From: Bostrychus sinensis
Lineage: Eukaryota > Chordata > Actinopteri > Gobiiformes > Eleotridae
Reading direction: 5' to 3'
Length of the DNA: 64,000 nucleotides
NCBI GenBank assembly: GCA_020698575.1
Contig: CM036243.1
Location: 28,751,403 to 28,815,402, forward strand
Below the pieces are notes generated by a model that was not told the DNA's origin, made no database searches, and saw only the letters and a program-made list of their open reading frames with translations. Both the position numbers and the translations under genes were made by a program. Positions 21,734 to 33,245 of the stretch are shown here, piece by piece; the first letter of the stretch is position 1; each line of letters starts with the position of its first letter.

Positions 21734-22929
21734 CATATGAGTGTGGTCCAATTGCTGGACGAATACTGGCTGAAGTCTGATCAGAAGGTGCCTCAAATGC
21801 TGTACCAATTCATCTTGAGTGCAGTCAGAACGGTCCCAGAATGGCTGACAATTATGGTTCAAAAGTTCAATAATTCAAACAGAATGCAGTTAGAATACTT
21901 AAAATGAACTTTGAATGCACTTAGAATGTAACACGAATGTCCAGAGTGTATCAAGAATGCTGCTGGAATGGTCTCTAATAGAAATGCTGCCCAATCTAGC
22001 ATTTTCATCAGTCTCAGCCCAGCCACCATACAGAATGGACACCCTGGACTATTTTGCTTTGCCACAGATTGCTGTCCTGCAGCAACACCTGCTTGAAAGA
22101 GATGTGGAGGAGGACAGGAGGAGAACAAAATGTCCATCTGGGAAGCAGGGGGAAGGGCTGTGGACTCTGCTTCAGACTCTGAAGGTGCTGGAGCATCTTC
22201 AACTAGGAGCTGGCTCTTCAGGGGTTTCTTGGGCTGCAGCACCTCTGCTCAGTCTATGGCCATGGCCAGTGGAGGAGTTCTTCACCTTGGCTGCCTTCTT
22301 CCTTGGCTGCATGACGTGATGTTGCATGACCAAGCAATTCTTCAATTTTGACTGATGTTCAGCGTCAGCTGGCTGCGTTTTTATACAATTCAGTGGTGTT
22401 CTAATTATATCAGAACTCATCTCAGGGCCATTCGGGACGTTCAGACTGCATTCAAGCCAGATTTGAGCCACAACTGAAAGATTCCAACGGCATTTGAAGT
22501 GCATTCCAGCTGATTCTTTTACAATGGGAATAGATTTTAGCAGCAATCGAGATGCATTTGATTTGCATTCCGGCTCATTTGAGGCACATTCGGGACATTC
22601 TGGCAGGATATGAAGTGTCTTGCCATTTTGGTTTTACCTTGAATGCAATCAAAATGTTTTGAATGCTGTTGGAATGCCATAAGAATATTTAGAATACACT
22701 CATGGTTAGAACACACCACGAATGCCATTCGATATTTTTCCACTTGAAATGGCCCTGCAAAGTTTTGAGCATGAGCAAAACATTCGGGCCGGCCACAACA
22801 ATGGGCCCAAATATTTGGAACCCGCTCAAAATTTTTAGAATGCACTTCAAAAATCCAGGAATATACAAAGAATTTTCATTCTGATAGCATTCTAGCTCAT
22901 GCCGCCTCTAGTGTGACTAGGGTTTTATT

Positions 22930-23875
22930 ATTAATATTTGCTGCCTCTTAAATCCAGCCACAGGGGTTCACACGACCACTTTTTGTGCCGGTCTAAAGCC
23001 TGAATAAATAGAGCAGGTCAAGATGCACAACACACAATACGCAAATCAATACACTCTCGGAGACAGATGATATGCAGTGGCGACAGTAGTTTTTGTTGCT
23101 ATAGTATGTAACTGGATGAACTTTAACTTGACCTTCCAAGAAAAAAGTTCTTAATTAGCAATAAGAAAATAATGATCCTTTCTATTTAACTCATTCCATG
23201 TGGTTGTTATAAAACAACTGCCTGTAAATAAGGTGAGAAGATGCTGTATAGGCAAACAATGCTGTACAGCATGGTCATTATCATTGTTATTGCATCAACA
23301 ATTCAAAATCAAGTCAGGTATAATCCGTACTTGCTATAATGATTGTCTATATACAGGGACTGCAGATGGAAACTAGCTATTTAGCTATAATCTGGTGCGG
23401 AACATGAGCTTAATGTCTCTGTACATTGTCCCTTCAAATAAAGGCTAAACTATTTTTGGAAATCTCCCTGTATTATCGGTTCTTTCTGACTACTTCTCTT
23501 TCTACTTCTTCCCACAATATATGGAAATGTAAACCTTAATTGCCCATGGTAAATAAATACAAATGTCTATAGGAGTAATCCCTGTGACCAACTGATGCTT
23601 GACCAAAATGTGCCTTATATACAACATGTCTTAAGTTAAAAGCAGTTGGGGTAGATCCATGAGTAAGGAAGTAATGAATGGATGCAACACTTTAGTTCTG
23701 GTTTTGATATTTAAATATGTTTGGCTAAAATAAAATCTCTTGACTTTGCCATTCAGTAGCAAGATCTCTAAAGGGTTTACCAAAGGCTTGTTAACTGCTT
23801 GGCTCTGGATATTAAGGATGTTAGGTTACTGTTACCTGGAGAAGTATTTTGTTTCATCCATGCTTGTTTAAGCAA
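22930..23875. other. Intronic stretch, nothing recognised
   Basis: AT-rich sequence without inverted ends, arrays or supported frames. Confidence 0.45.
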
Positions 23876-23881
23876 TCTCTA

Positions 23882-24372
23882 TGTCATGATCCTGTCTGTG
23901 TCCCTGTCTTGTTTCCCCTGTGTTTTATTTATTTATTTATTTATTTATTGTAGCTTTAGTTATCTCTTGTATTTTTTTTATTAGTCTAAGTCAGTTGTAT
24001 TTTTCTGTTTTACTTCCTGCTTCCTGTATTTCCCACTTTTGTGATTGCCTGCTCCACCCTGATGTGTTTCACCTCTGTAATCCTAGTTTAATTAGTCCTG
24101 GTGTTTTCCCCGTCACTGTCTAGTGTCTTGTCTGTGTACTCTGAGTCCCCAGTGTCCTTGGTTTCTGTTATCAGTAAGTTTTGATTTAGCATTTTTTACA
24201 TTTTGAGATCCCTTGTTTTGTCCGTTTTTGTTTGTACTGGATTTCTCCCTTCTTGACTTTGGACTTGTTTCTGTCTGAGTTTTTTACCTACTATTTTTTA
24301 TTAAACTTCACTTAAGCAGTCTTGCCATTTTGGGTCCTTTTTCCCCCTGTTCCCTGTGGTCCTCCCATGACA
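23882..24372 (+). mobile_element. Probable solo LTR (491 bp), unassigned
   Basis: The unit begins TGTCATG and ends CATGACA, and CTCTA occurs immediately on both sides (23877-23881 and 24373-24377). TG...CA termini with a 5-bp duplication are the signature of an LTR. The body is pyrimidine-rich, contains a (TTTA)n run at 23922-23950, and has ATTAAA at about 24300 near its 3' end, as LTRs often do. No gag, pol or second LTR is nearby, so it would be a solo LTR left by recombination. The superfamily is not determined. Confidence 0.6.
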
Positions 24373-24380
24373 CTCTATGC

Positions 24381-25336
24381 CAGAGGTCGTTAACAGGCGG
24401 ACTGCGGTCCGAATCCGGACCCAGATGCCCTCCCATCCGGACCCGAACCTCTGTCCCACTCCACGGACCCGAACCCGTTCAGCCTGTTCACTCCCCGGGA
24501 GCGCAGTGGCGCGAAAGAGGCGCGAAAGAGGCGCTGCTGCGGCGCGTCAACAGCATCGTATCCTGGTGCTTTAAAACTTTAACATGAACAGTGCGGGGGT
24601 TAAATCAGCTGTGTTTTCTGTTACTGTCCAACAAAATGAGAGGAGTAGGTCCAGACTGAGTGAGGAGGGACAGGACTGTTCCGTTTACAACAGACTTAAG
24701 TTTTGTTTTTACGGAGCGGCAAGAGAGGAGGTGACACAGGCTGTGAGCGGCTCTGCCCTCTCGGTGTCCTTCTGTCCCACAGCTCACCCCTCTCCTCTCG
24801 GTGTCTGTCCCTCTGTTCCACAGAGGACAGAGCTGCCTCATATTCACCAGAGAATTAAGAGGAAACCTGTGTTTTGAGGCGCAGTACGTTCCATTTTAGT
24901 TTTAATGGGTGAATCGTCTCCTGCGTAAAAGCAGACAGAAAATCTTGCGTGTGACGCTATCAACCAATCAGATCTGAGGATTTGGAAACATATGGAGCGG
25001 TGACTGTGAGACAGACAGCGGAGAAATGAGAGAGACAGATGTAGAAAGGAACAGAGGTCAGCTCTAAACTCCTGTGTCTCCTGTGTTCTGAGCCAAGGAC
25101 CATTATAAAAGCATTTTGTTTGATTTTTTAACTGTATTTGATTAACATAAGAAAAAAAAAACCTTTTTTATTTTATTATTTGATATCCCCTAGTTTTAAA
25201 CTGATGCTTATGTTAGCAAAATGCTATTGCCATAATGTAGACACTGAGGATACAATGATTTTATTTATTTATTTTTGAGGTACAAATCAACATTGTGATG
25301 CTCCGGACCTCGGTGAATTTTAGTTGGTGACCCCTG
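24381..25336. mobile_element. hAT-like element with perfect 8-bp target duplication
   Basis: Ends CAGAGGTCGTTAACAGGCGG and TTTTAGTTGGTGACCCCTG are inverted at their tips (CAGRGGTC). CTCTATGC flanks both sides exactly (24373-24380 and 25337-25344). The left half is CpG-rich and the right half AT-rich. Frames of 97 codons (24584-24877, plus) and 80 codons (minus) have no recognisable transposase motif, so the element is non-autonomous or too decayed. It abuts the end of the preceding solo LTR. Confidence 0.8.
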
Positions 25337-25561
25337 CTCTATGCTGTCTGTCCCTTCTCACCAAACTATGTAGACACTTGAAACCAGGAAGTGCTCCTCC
25401 GCGTTTCTAAAGCCCATACACCGTCACTGAACTCTTTCTTATCATTTCAGCGTATACATTGCTGTCATTACAAAGATGTCAGCTCATTTATCTATCTATC
25501 TTTTCCATAAATATACATAATTTTAAGCTATGCAATAATATGACCCTTGTAAGCTTTTCCC

Positions 25562-25700
25562 CACAGCAAATCTGCTCCCGAGCGTGCACTGATTTGTATA
25601 TTGATTTGGTTGTACACGGGATGCCCTTCCTGACCCATTCCCCTCAATTTAACTGGGCTTGGGACCAGCACAAGGAGTATACTGGCTTCTGACCATGTGT
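25562..25700 (+). repeat. SINE-like repeat, GGGCTTGGGACCAGCACAAG core
   Basis: Blocks CGAGCGTGCACTGATTTG, GGGATGCCCTTCCTGACCCA, AACTGGGCTTGGGACCAGCA and GGAGTATACTGGCTTCTGAC make this one of the most complete copies of the family also at 6030, 9400 and 29235. Bases 25705-27320 hold nothing I can support beyond an A tract at 26288-26303. Confidence 0.6.
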
Positions 25701-27332
25701 GGATAAATTAGTTTGAAAGTGGTTTATTTGTGTGAATGGTTTTCTGCAGCTGTGGTTTCAGTTAATTCTAACTAGAGCTACACCTTTAACAACATTATTA
25801 GTATATCATGGTGTTCTGTCCTTCATTAAAACCTTTTTTGACCAATTCTTTCTAATTCACACCTCTGGCAAAGCAGATATAAGTTGCCTTCCAATTTTTA
25901 TCCCTTTTAGAGCACCTACTTCTATTCTTCCCAGATACAGCTAATCACTCCATGTAAAATGCAATCACATGCCGTTCTTGACATCTCCTTTAAAATGAGG
26001 ATCTATTATACCTTATGCACTGTGCTGCAGTTTCTAAAGCATACGTCGCATCTTTCCTTTACAATGTGTGAGAGAGAAATAGTGGAGGTGTGACCTTTAG
26101 CGTGTCACATTATGGATTTGAATGATAGTAATGGCATTTAGTGGTAAGCCTCTACAGATGACACCTCCCATGAATCTTCTCCACTATTTTCTAATGTATT
26201 TTTCTTCACTTGCCACACTCCTAAGTCCTTGAACAGCTTGATTGAATCTCTGATAAATGAGCTTAATTTTAACGTTCAGTGTAAAAGAAAAAAAAAAAAA
26301 AAGCCACAGAGAAGGCTAGACAGTGCGGACATGATAGCTAAACTTGGGTGATTAAGTCCTGATCCATGCCTAATGAGCATATTGCCATGACAAGTCTGTG
26401 TTTAAAGACTCAGCCCAATTGATTTGCCGTGACATGATTTATTTGCTGCCCGGTGTGTCTTCTCCTCCCTCTCCTTCTCTCAGCCGATGATCCACCAACT
26501 AGCAGCTCCTATCTGGACGCTCCAGCTTATGCACAGCTCGACATCGGGCTGATAAAACACAAAGGTTATCCCTCCAACCCCTATTGATTTAGAATTGTTA
26601 CCCTTCTCACTCACACCGTTCCCCACAAAGCCAGAGTGGAGGATGTGAGGGAAATCTTAATCACTCCTCAGGGTTTTGGGATTGAGAAATTAGACGCTGA
26701 AGTAAGTGTTTCAGGTTATAGAAACATTTTTTTTTGCAGTTTGCATGAGGTAGCAGCCAACAAAACCCAAAGCTAAAGTCTTCCCAAGGCGTCCAAGTTC
26801 GTGCAAGTTGTCTATGCCTGGGTTTAATGATGGGAGCGGTTCTTATGTTTGCACACTAGGATAGCATTGATAGAGGAAGATACACTTCATCACCTCTGTA
26901 GTAAAAACCCAAGCAATGCCACTGGGGCAAACTGGCAAAAGCAGAGGGCAACCACTGCACAACGCCCTTCTCAACATCTAGAGTCAGGATCTTGGAGGAT
27001 TTGGCTACACTGTGCATATTTGAGGTTGATAGGGAAAACTACTAGCATCCAGAGAAGACCCACCCGACCACATGGAGAACTCCACACATGTCTGGTCTGG
27101 AATCACCTATTTACTGTGAAGCAACAGTGTTAACAACTTTGCATTCATGCTGACATCATTTAAAGATGGTATAGATTCTAGTTTGGCTAGATCTTGGTTG
27201 GCTCTGCATTCATGCTGGCAATTTCAGCATCTAACCAAATGATACAACGGAAGTAAGCAATGTAAGTAGAAAATTTTCATCAATAAAAATAGATGATAGT
27301 TTGGCTCACATGACAGCATTCACACTTATCTA

Positions 27333-27730
27333 ATTCACACTGAATCTATTGCATGTCTTTTACGTGTCCCGTGTGACCTCCGCCACAAATAGAGGCAATT
27401 CAAGTCCATGCGTGAGTCCACACCGGCTGCGTTGTGGTGTCCAACAGAAATGCGTATCAAGTCTATTTTTATTGGATGCCGGAGCTGTCATGCATAATGT
27501 TGTAGAGAGCAGATGGAGCCAGACAGGAAGTCAGACCCAGGACCAGTGAAGAGGATCCGGTAAATTTCAGAATGAAAATGCCTAAGCAGCCTCTCGCTCA
27601 CATCGACAAGTAAACATTATGTCTTAACTAGGGACACAGGGTCACAAACGAGTGGGACACCATTAAACCTGAGTAAAAATAATCTATCTATCTATCTATC
27701 TGTCTATCTGTCTATCTGTCTATCTATCTG

Positions 27731-27789
<59 letters not shown>

Positions 27790-27790
27790 G

Positions 27791-27858
<68 letters not shown>

Positions 27859-28022
27859 CCACATGAACTTATAACTTCCAACATAAACTCGCTCCTCTCC
27901 AGTGAACTCGTGGTTTTCCCAGCTGACTCTGGTTGGAGACGTGCCGCACATGCACTCGGTGTGGATTTTAGTCCGTCACAAAACTGTACCAGAGATGCAC
28001 ATGCAACGCATTCAGTGTGAAT
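27333..28022. mobile_element. TIR element containing a TATC microsatellite
   Basis: The left end ATTCACACTGAATCTATTGC then ATGT is the inverse of the right end ACATGCAACGCATTCAGTGT then GAAT. The homology continues weakly inward (GTGTGACCTCCGCCAC against GTGCCGCACATGCAC). The core holds the TATC array (27683-27858). Short frames have no recognisable motif. No clear target duplication. Confidence 0.6.
27683..27858. repeat. (TATC)n microsatellite
   Basis: About 44 tetranucleotide units, mostly TATC with scattered TGTC variants, 176 bp long. The left third holds most of the variants and the right two thirds are nearly pure, which suggests recent expansion from the right. Confidence 0.95.
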
Positions 28023-28029
28023 CTGGCAT

Positions 28030-29230
28030 TAGGGAAGAGTACCAACAGAGCAACTGCAATTGTATAGTGACTGGGCACATTTGATTAAAAATGTCTCTTA
28101 TATTTATGTTGTTTGACTTGTTGCTTTTGCCTAAGTGCAGTGTCCACCTCTAACTGTTCCAGACTGCTTCACCAGCACCCAGTGAGTCCCAAAAGTAGAA
28201 TGGCTCGGAACGCATTTTGAAAACGCCTTGGAACGCTTTGAGAAGTGGAAACACCCCCAAACAGGCCCGTGCCGCCCTGTTCCCCCTTATGGAAATGCTG
28301 CAATACTTTTTTACATGTGGTAGTAATATGCAGTGGTCAAAAAGCATTTTGTGGAGCTCCTTGAGGACCTTGAGGTCAGCACAAAGCACGCTGTCGAAGC
28401 CATGGTTATATCACAGACAGTGGAACATAACACCATTATTTATAGTGGAGTGTTAAAATTCAGGTAAGCAAGTAAGGAATAAAATGCTCTGAAACTAGTG
28501 TTTTTTTAGCACAATATAAAGCAATAGCAGAGAATGGAGAGTGCACATTTGCTAGACATGCTCTATAATTTTTTGCTTCCGAATAATGCACTGAAAAATA
28601 TAATTTCCTATTCATAATAGACTTGGCTGCTCACTGTTGTATTACAGAATATGATTATGGTTTAAAACTGTAAATTACATCTGACAAAACAGCGCATGAA
28701 TCTGGCACTTATCGGGAGGCCCTGGCATTGTGTGATGACAGGTAATGGATAGCATGAGCCAATGAGAGATCGGGGTAGAAAATGCGCTGCCTGTTTATTG
28801 GTGCCTAATGAAAAACAATTTATCTAAATCACCAGCAGGGAGGGCTCCTGGTTAAAGCACTGGAAAGAGGGCTAGCGTTTGTGGCAGTGACAAATGTGCT
28901 TGTGTTTTTCCAATTGAAACTGAATTGACGAAAGAAAACACAGCCATTCGGACCACAAGCAGAGTAGCAACCAGGGATTCTACCACACACACAGAGCGAC
29001 AGAGACTTTTAACCAAATCAAGAGAACTAGTTTATAGATTACATTAACATTTAAAGGGTTTGCTAGTTCTTGGTAAGTAAAATAACTAGCTTTTTGTTTT
29101 AGCCCCATCATTGTATGAAGTAATTTAAATCAGTGTCAAGTGGCCAAATTTATACCTGATGATTTTTTGTGACACATTCTTTACGGTTTCTCTTATTTTA
29201 TTTTGGCTCTTTCCTTTGGCTCATGCTCCT
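28030..29230. other. Intronic stretch, nothing recognised
   Basis: Overlapping frames on both strands at 28150-28456 (79 codons each) have no recognisable motif. No repeats with clear ends. Confidence 0.4.
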
Positions 29231-29234
29231 ATTT

Positions 29235-29325
29235 TGCAGTAAAGTTATGCGGATGCCCTCTATTTATCCAAGCTTGGGACCAACACAAAAACTATACTAA
29301 CCCCCCTGTGGCACCATTTTATTAC
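29235..29325 (+). repeat. SINE-like repeat fragment
   Basis: GCGGATGCCCTCTATTTATC, CAAGCTTGGGACCAACACAA and AACTATACTAACCCCCCTGT match the core of the family at 25562, without its head. Confidence 0.5.
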
Positions 29326-29329
29326 GGCA

Positions 29330-32300
29330 AAATTTTCCAGTGGATTTTAAAACAAGCTTTATGGCACAAGGACTTCTAATACTTCATGAAATTTAAACAA
29401 TATTTAGATTTCCAATAAACTGAACATTGTCAGCCTACCTGTGATCCACTTTTGAGTTCCGACCCACCAGTTGAGAACCACTGCTTTAAGTATTAGTAAA
29501 GCATTACTATCATAAGGAAAGAATTAATGCAATATATAACACAATGTATAATAATGGCCTATACAAATTATATGGACACGGTTAATTAGCAAGTAATATC
29601 CTTTCCTATGACTATCCCGCCTTTAAATGTATTATATATGAATTCAGCGCTAAAGCCTATTGTAAGCTGATTTCTAAGAATACATTATTGTAACATATTT
29701 CACAGCTATTCAGAGCCCTCCTCTTTATCTCCTCCGACAAAGACTCTAAATGTCATTAGCCAAATACCGTTGTGGAATTCCTCCTATTATTGAATTCGGT
29801 AATAACTCTGATAGCTCCAGCAGAAACATCTCAAGCATGAAATTAGGGCCTCTTCCTCCACTGTAGCGATGGTACATTTGAATTTGGACTTTTATTGCCG
29901 GGGCGAGTTTGGGGAAATGACATGGTGAGGGGAGAGCTGATAAAGAAAATAACATAGTGTGGAGCTGGGCCCAACTGCTTAATACCTTGTTCTACAGTTG
30001 TAAGTAAATGTAACAGGTAACTACAAAGTTCTTGGTGGTATTATTTGTATAAAATTATGGTCATGCTTCAAATATGTTCTTTCTATTGTCAGTCTGACTG
30101 GCGGACTTCTGCGTAGGGTTTGAGTTGCATGTGGTGACTGCAGAACCCATAGGACACCAGGATTTTGGAGGTGTCTGACAAATGGGAAACAAATTACATT
30201 TAGCATGTGCTAGCGGATCTCCAGCCCAATCTATGCAAAACATAATACACCATGTTAGCATACCATCACCTGTCGATGTCGTAATAAAACTAAAAAAGTA
30301 ACTGGCAGCATCAAAAGTCACAATGGCGTTATAACAGTTTAAGTACAAGTGATTTATCATTAATTGTTTAAACAGAGGAGATAAAAATGAACAAAGCAAA
30401 GCAAATGAAGCAAAGCAAATGAACAAAAAACAAAAGGATTACAATGAATTACAAAACTGACCTTTTTCTGGTGGAACAAATGGGAGGAAGAGAAGGGAAC
30501 GGGACAACTCGATACATATAGGTGACGACATTTTTGGGACACACTAGGAAGAAGAGGGCAGAGCTGGAGGACTGAGCCCAATACAGAATACACATTGTAT
30601 CTGTCTGGTATGAATGAAAATAAAAACAAATGAATAATTTTGTTACATCAGTCGAACCCACACTTCATGTAACGGTATACAAACACATGGCACTGACACA
30701 TTATGAACCATGGCACGCAGAGATGACATAAAGGATTTGGCACCAAAGCTAAGCTAAGCTCCCAAGCATCATACAGAACTATAATGCTGGTTTGGTAGAT
30801 GAGATACCGCACAGTCTTCTCCAAAGAAATTGAAGTTCATCTCTCTGTGTTGTATTCCCATATTATTTTGCAAAGGTTGTGGACATCTGGGAAGAAATGC
30901 AGGTGTTCATCTATCTTTGCAAAATGAAAACTGAGTTGCCATGCACAAACATGCAGCCAATTTCATTAGAAATGTAAAAAAGGAAAGGGTTCAAAGAAAA
31001 TGGGGACCCTCTGGGGTATGGGACCCTCACCGCCCTGAACTCTCCACAAGATGAATAGACAGAAGAATTTGATGCAGCCTATATCTATTTATGTAAGATC
31101 TGTATTTGGTTATCCAAAGCCCTTTGAGCCATGGTAGAGTGGGTTGTACAAATGCCTGTTTCTCTGTCAGGGGAATTCAAACAGCCTATAATGAATGAAT
31201 GTGAGAGTGAGTGGTTTTCGTTGAAAGTGTATCTTTGTTATCCTGATATTAACTGGTAATAGACCAAGGCTTACTCCACTTCAGGCCCAAAGCAGGTGAC
31301 TATGGCTTCAGCATAAAGGGTACAGTAATTGTATACTATTTTATATAGGTTAGTAGCCTGACCAACCAGACACATTTTTTCCTATTCTATACAAAGTTAG
31401 TCTGGTACCCCGCTTAAACATTTTATGGGCAGAACAATCACAGATGGATTAAGTGATGAGAGAAATGAAGGGTGGGACAGTGCACTGCCAACCTGTAAGT
31501 TAAACAACATAGTGGATTCTTTCCGGGTTTGCCATAAAACACCAGAATACGCCGTATTATGAGTAGCTCTGTACTTATTTTTGAACAGGAACAGCAGCAG
31601 AAGCCAATTGTATAAAGACTTGCAGAGAAAGTCAGATTGTTTGTGGTTGTGTCAGACATTAATAAGACTTTACAATGGCAACAAAACAAAGAAAAAAATC
31701 CCGCAAAGAATTGAACAATAAAGCAGACTTCAGCTGAATCAACAGGTGATGAAGGTAGTGACGAAGTTATTAAATTCACTGGTGCTATTTTGATTCCTGG
31801 AGATTATCTTCTGTATTTGCCACGCTGCAGATAAACAGCTATGATAGGCCTAGTTCCATAACGACCAGGAAGAAACGCTTTGCTGCAAGTGAGAAACCAG
31901 CCTGCCCTGCTTTCAAAAAGAAAGTAGAAGGGGCTAGCTCGCCAGGCTAGTGTTGGAGAGCTGAGCAAGCTTCATTGTTTTGTGATGTCTGGACTGGTGT
32001 ACCCTGCCTCAGGCCCAAAGCAACTTGGCCTGGCCCCACCCCCCTTTTGATCCATAAAAGCCTACACAACGGAAAATGAAAGAATGAATACTTTCTTAAA
32101 TTTGAAGTAAAGAATGTGCCAAAGCATTCATATTATTACATTTACACCACATTTCCTCTAACCTGCCTTATCACTATAAGCTGTAGTATGCCGATATTAA
32201 CATGCTTATTGCTCACAAACGCATGCAGCAAATTGTTCCAACGCACAACACAGCATGTGAGTATGTCAGTAAATCCTGGTGTGGGGATGAGACAGGTTCA

Positions 32301-32610
32301 TCTGGCTCATGACTGCTGCTCCTGTTGCTGTGAACGACCATGATCTTATTTTGGAGCCGGCAGATGAGAATTTGAAGTCTTTTACTCCAAGCACAGAAAA
32401 AGCCACGGAGCCATGGCAACAGAAACACACCAGTCACATTCACCAAATGAAGTTGGAAATGTAGCAGAGCTGTTTGCCAAGCAGTGGTCTGACGTTTGCC
32501 AAGAGCGAAGAGTGTTTTGTGCTGACACTGCCTCTAAACAACTCTCTCCTCATTTTGTATCTCTCTTTTTACCCCGTTGCATCTTTTATTCCATGTGTTT
32601 ACGCTCTTGT
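29330..32610. other. Intronic stretch before the second SorCS exon, nothing recognised
   Basis: AT-rich sequence. Several minus-strand frames of 60-120 codons (for example 30061-30426 and 31438-31779) are hydrophobic low-information translations without motifs. Two similar GCCTCAGGCCCAAAGCA-like words (31282 and 32008) are the only internal similarity I noticed. Confidence 0.4.
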
Positions 32611-32624
32611 CTCCTCCTTTTCAG

Positions 32625-32783
32625 ATCATGGTGTTGACGGACCCGGAGTTTGAGAGCAGCATTCTCATTAGTGCGGACGAGGGAGCCAGTTTCCAGAAGT
32701 TCCGGCTCACCTTTTACGTCCTGAGTCTGCTGTTTCATCCCACCAAAGAGGACTGGGCCCTGGCCTACAGTCATGACCAGAAG
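32625..32783 (+). CDS. sorcs1/sorcs3: SorCS-type VPS10 receptor, internal exon (propeller blade)
   Basis: This exon of 53 codons, phase 0 at both ends, lies between CTCCTCCTTTTCAG and GTAAGG. The peptide begins IMVLTDPEFESSILIS and ends EDWALAYSHDQK. Residues 16-23, SADEGASF, form an Asp-box, so this is the next blade edge of the VPS10 beta-propeller. FQKFRLTFYV and SLLFHPTKEDW follow the SorCS1/SorCS3 pattern closely. PTNKRK of the preceding exon joins directly to IMVLTDPE, as in SorCS proteins. The expected next exon starts with LYSS and an FGRRWQ-like motif and was not found before 64000. Codons are GC-richer than the intron and intact. TDPE leans to SorCS1, while SSILIS and RLTFY lean to SorCS3, so the paralogue remains open. 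The propeller binds neuropeptide, pro-neurotrophin or receptor cargo in the Golgi, endosome or surface lumen. Confidence 0.96.
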
Positions 32784-32967
32784 GTAAGGCCTGAACTCAT
32801 CTCTGTACCTCTGGATCTCTGTGCATGACAAAGAATTACAATATGGTGGAAAAAAGAAATTATTTCAGTGGTTCAACTCTAAAAGTGAAAAGCATATGAG
32901 ATATATTATATAAATTCAACACACAGAAAGAACTATTTCAATACTGAATGTTGTTTTCCATTTGTGC

Positions 32968-33245
32968 AGTGCATAGTTCTCAGACTTTTCACACAAAGTA
33001 CCACCTCAGAAAATATTTGGCTTTCCAGGTCGCTTTAACTGACTAAAGATAGTATTACTAAATATGGACAAAACAGGGACTTAACCAGATCTAAGCCAGA
33101 ACTAAACATGGACTAAAGCAGGACTAAAACTGGACTAAACTTAGACTCAACCAGATCTAAACCTGGATAAAAACAGGACTAAACATGGACTAAATCAGGA
33201 CTAAACTGTGCCTAAACTAGAACAGTGGTCTACACTTCAAATTAA
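32968..33245 (-). repeat. Repeat with degenerate 11-bp array, GGACTAAACYA units
   Basis: It starts CAGTGCATAGTTCTCAGACT, a hAT-like tip, then AAGTACCACCTCAGAAAATA and TTTGGCTTTCC. From 33060 to 33240, 11-bp units such as GGACTAAAGCA, GGACTAAAACT, GGACTAAACAT and GGACTAAATCA repeat with little slippage. The reverse complement of the unit forms the array at 45475-45745. Confidence 0.65.

Larger units (their letters stand above)
20595..22923. mobile_element. TIR block packed with ~11-bp-spaced GAATG/CATTC motifs
   Basis: The ends ACCCCAGTCACAC (20595) and GTGTGACTAGGGT (22911-22923) are inverted repeats. Between them GAATG-type motifs recur at spacings clustered on 11 bp. Examples are GAATGGTGTTA, GAATGCAGTCA, GAATGCACTTA, GAATGTAACAC, GAATGCTGTTG and GAATGCCATAA. 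A stretch at 22430-22610 carries the reverse complement (CATTTGATTTG, CATTCCGGCT, CATTTGAGGCA). The centre (about 22020-22340) is GC-richer and free of the motif, and could be a decayed coding or spacer region, though no frame is recognisable. A hAT relic (20887-21733) interrupts it, so the original length was about 1.47 kb. It looks like a non-autonomous DNA transposon with very long subterminal repeat arrays. The superfamily is unknown. Confidence 0.6.
13471..32624 (+). other. Intron between the two SorCS exons (19,154 bp)
   Basis: Begins GTAAGT and ends CTCCTCCTTTTCAG, phase 0. No other SorCS exon is needed here, because the two exons join directly in the order known for the family. The content is dominated by transposon relics, listed separately. 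Confidence 0.9.

Noticed and set aside
22130..22351. Captured gene in the GC-rich centre of the GAATG block
   Set aside because: Several overlapping frames of similar length on both strands, none with a recognisable motif. Not enough to claim a gene.
27683..27858. Regular array that could be mistaken for CRISPR
   Set aside because: A pure tetranucleotide microsatellite with no spacers, in a vertebrate intron.
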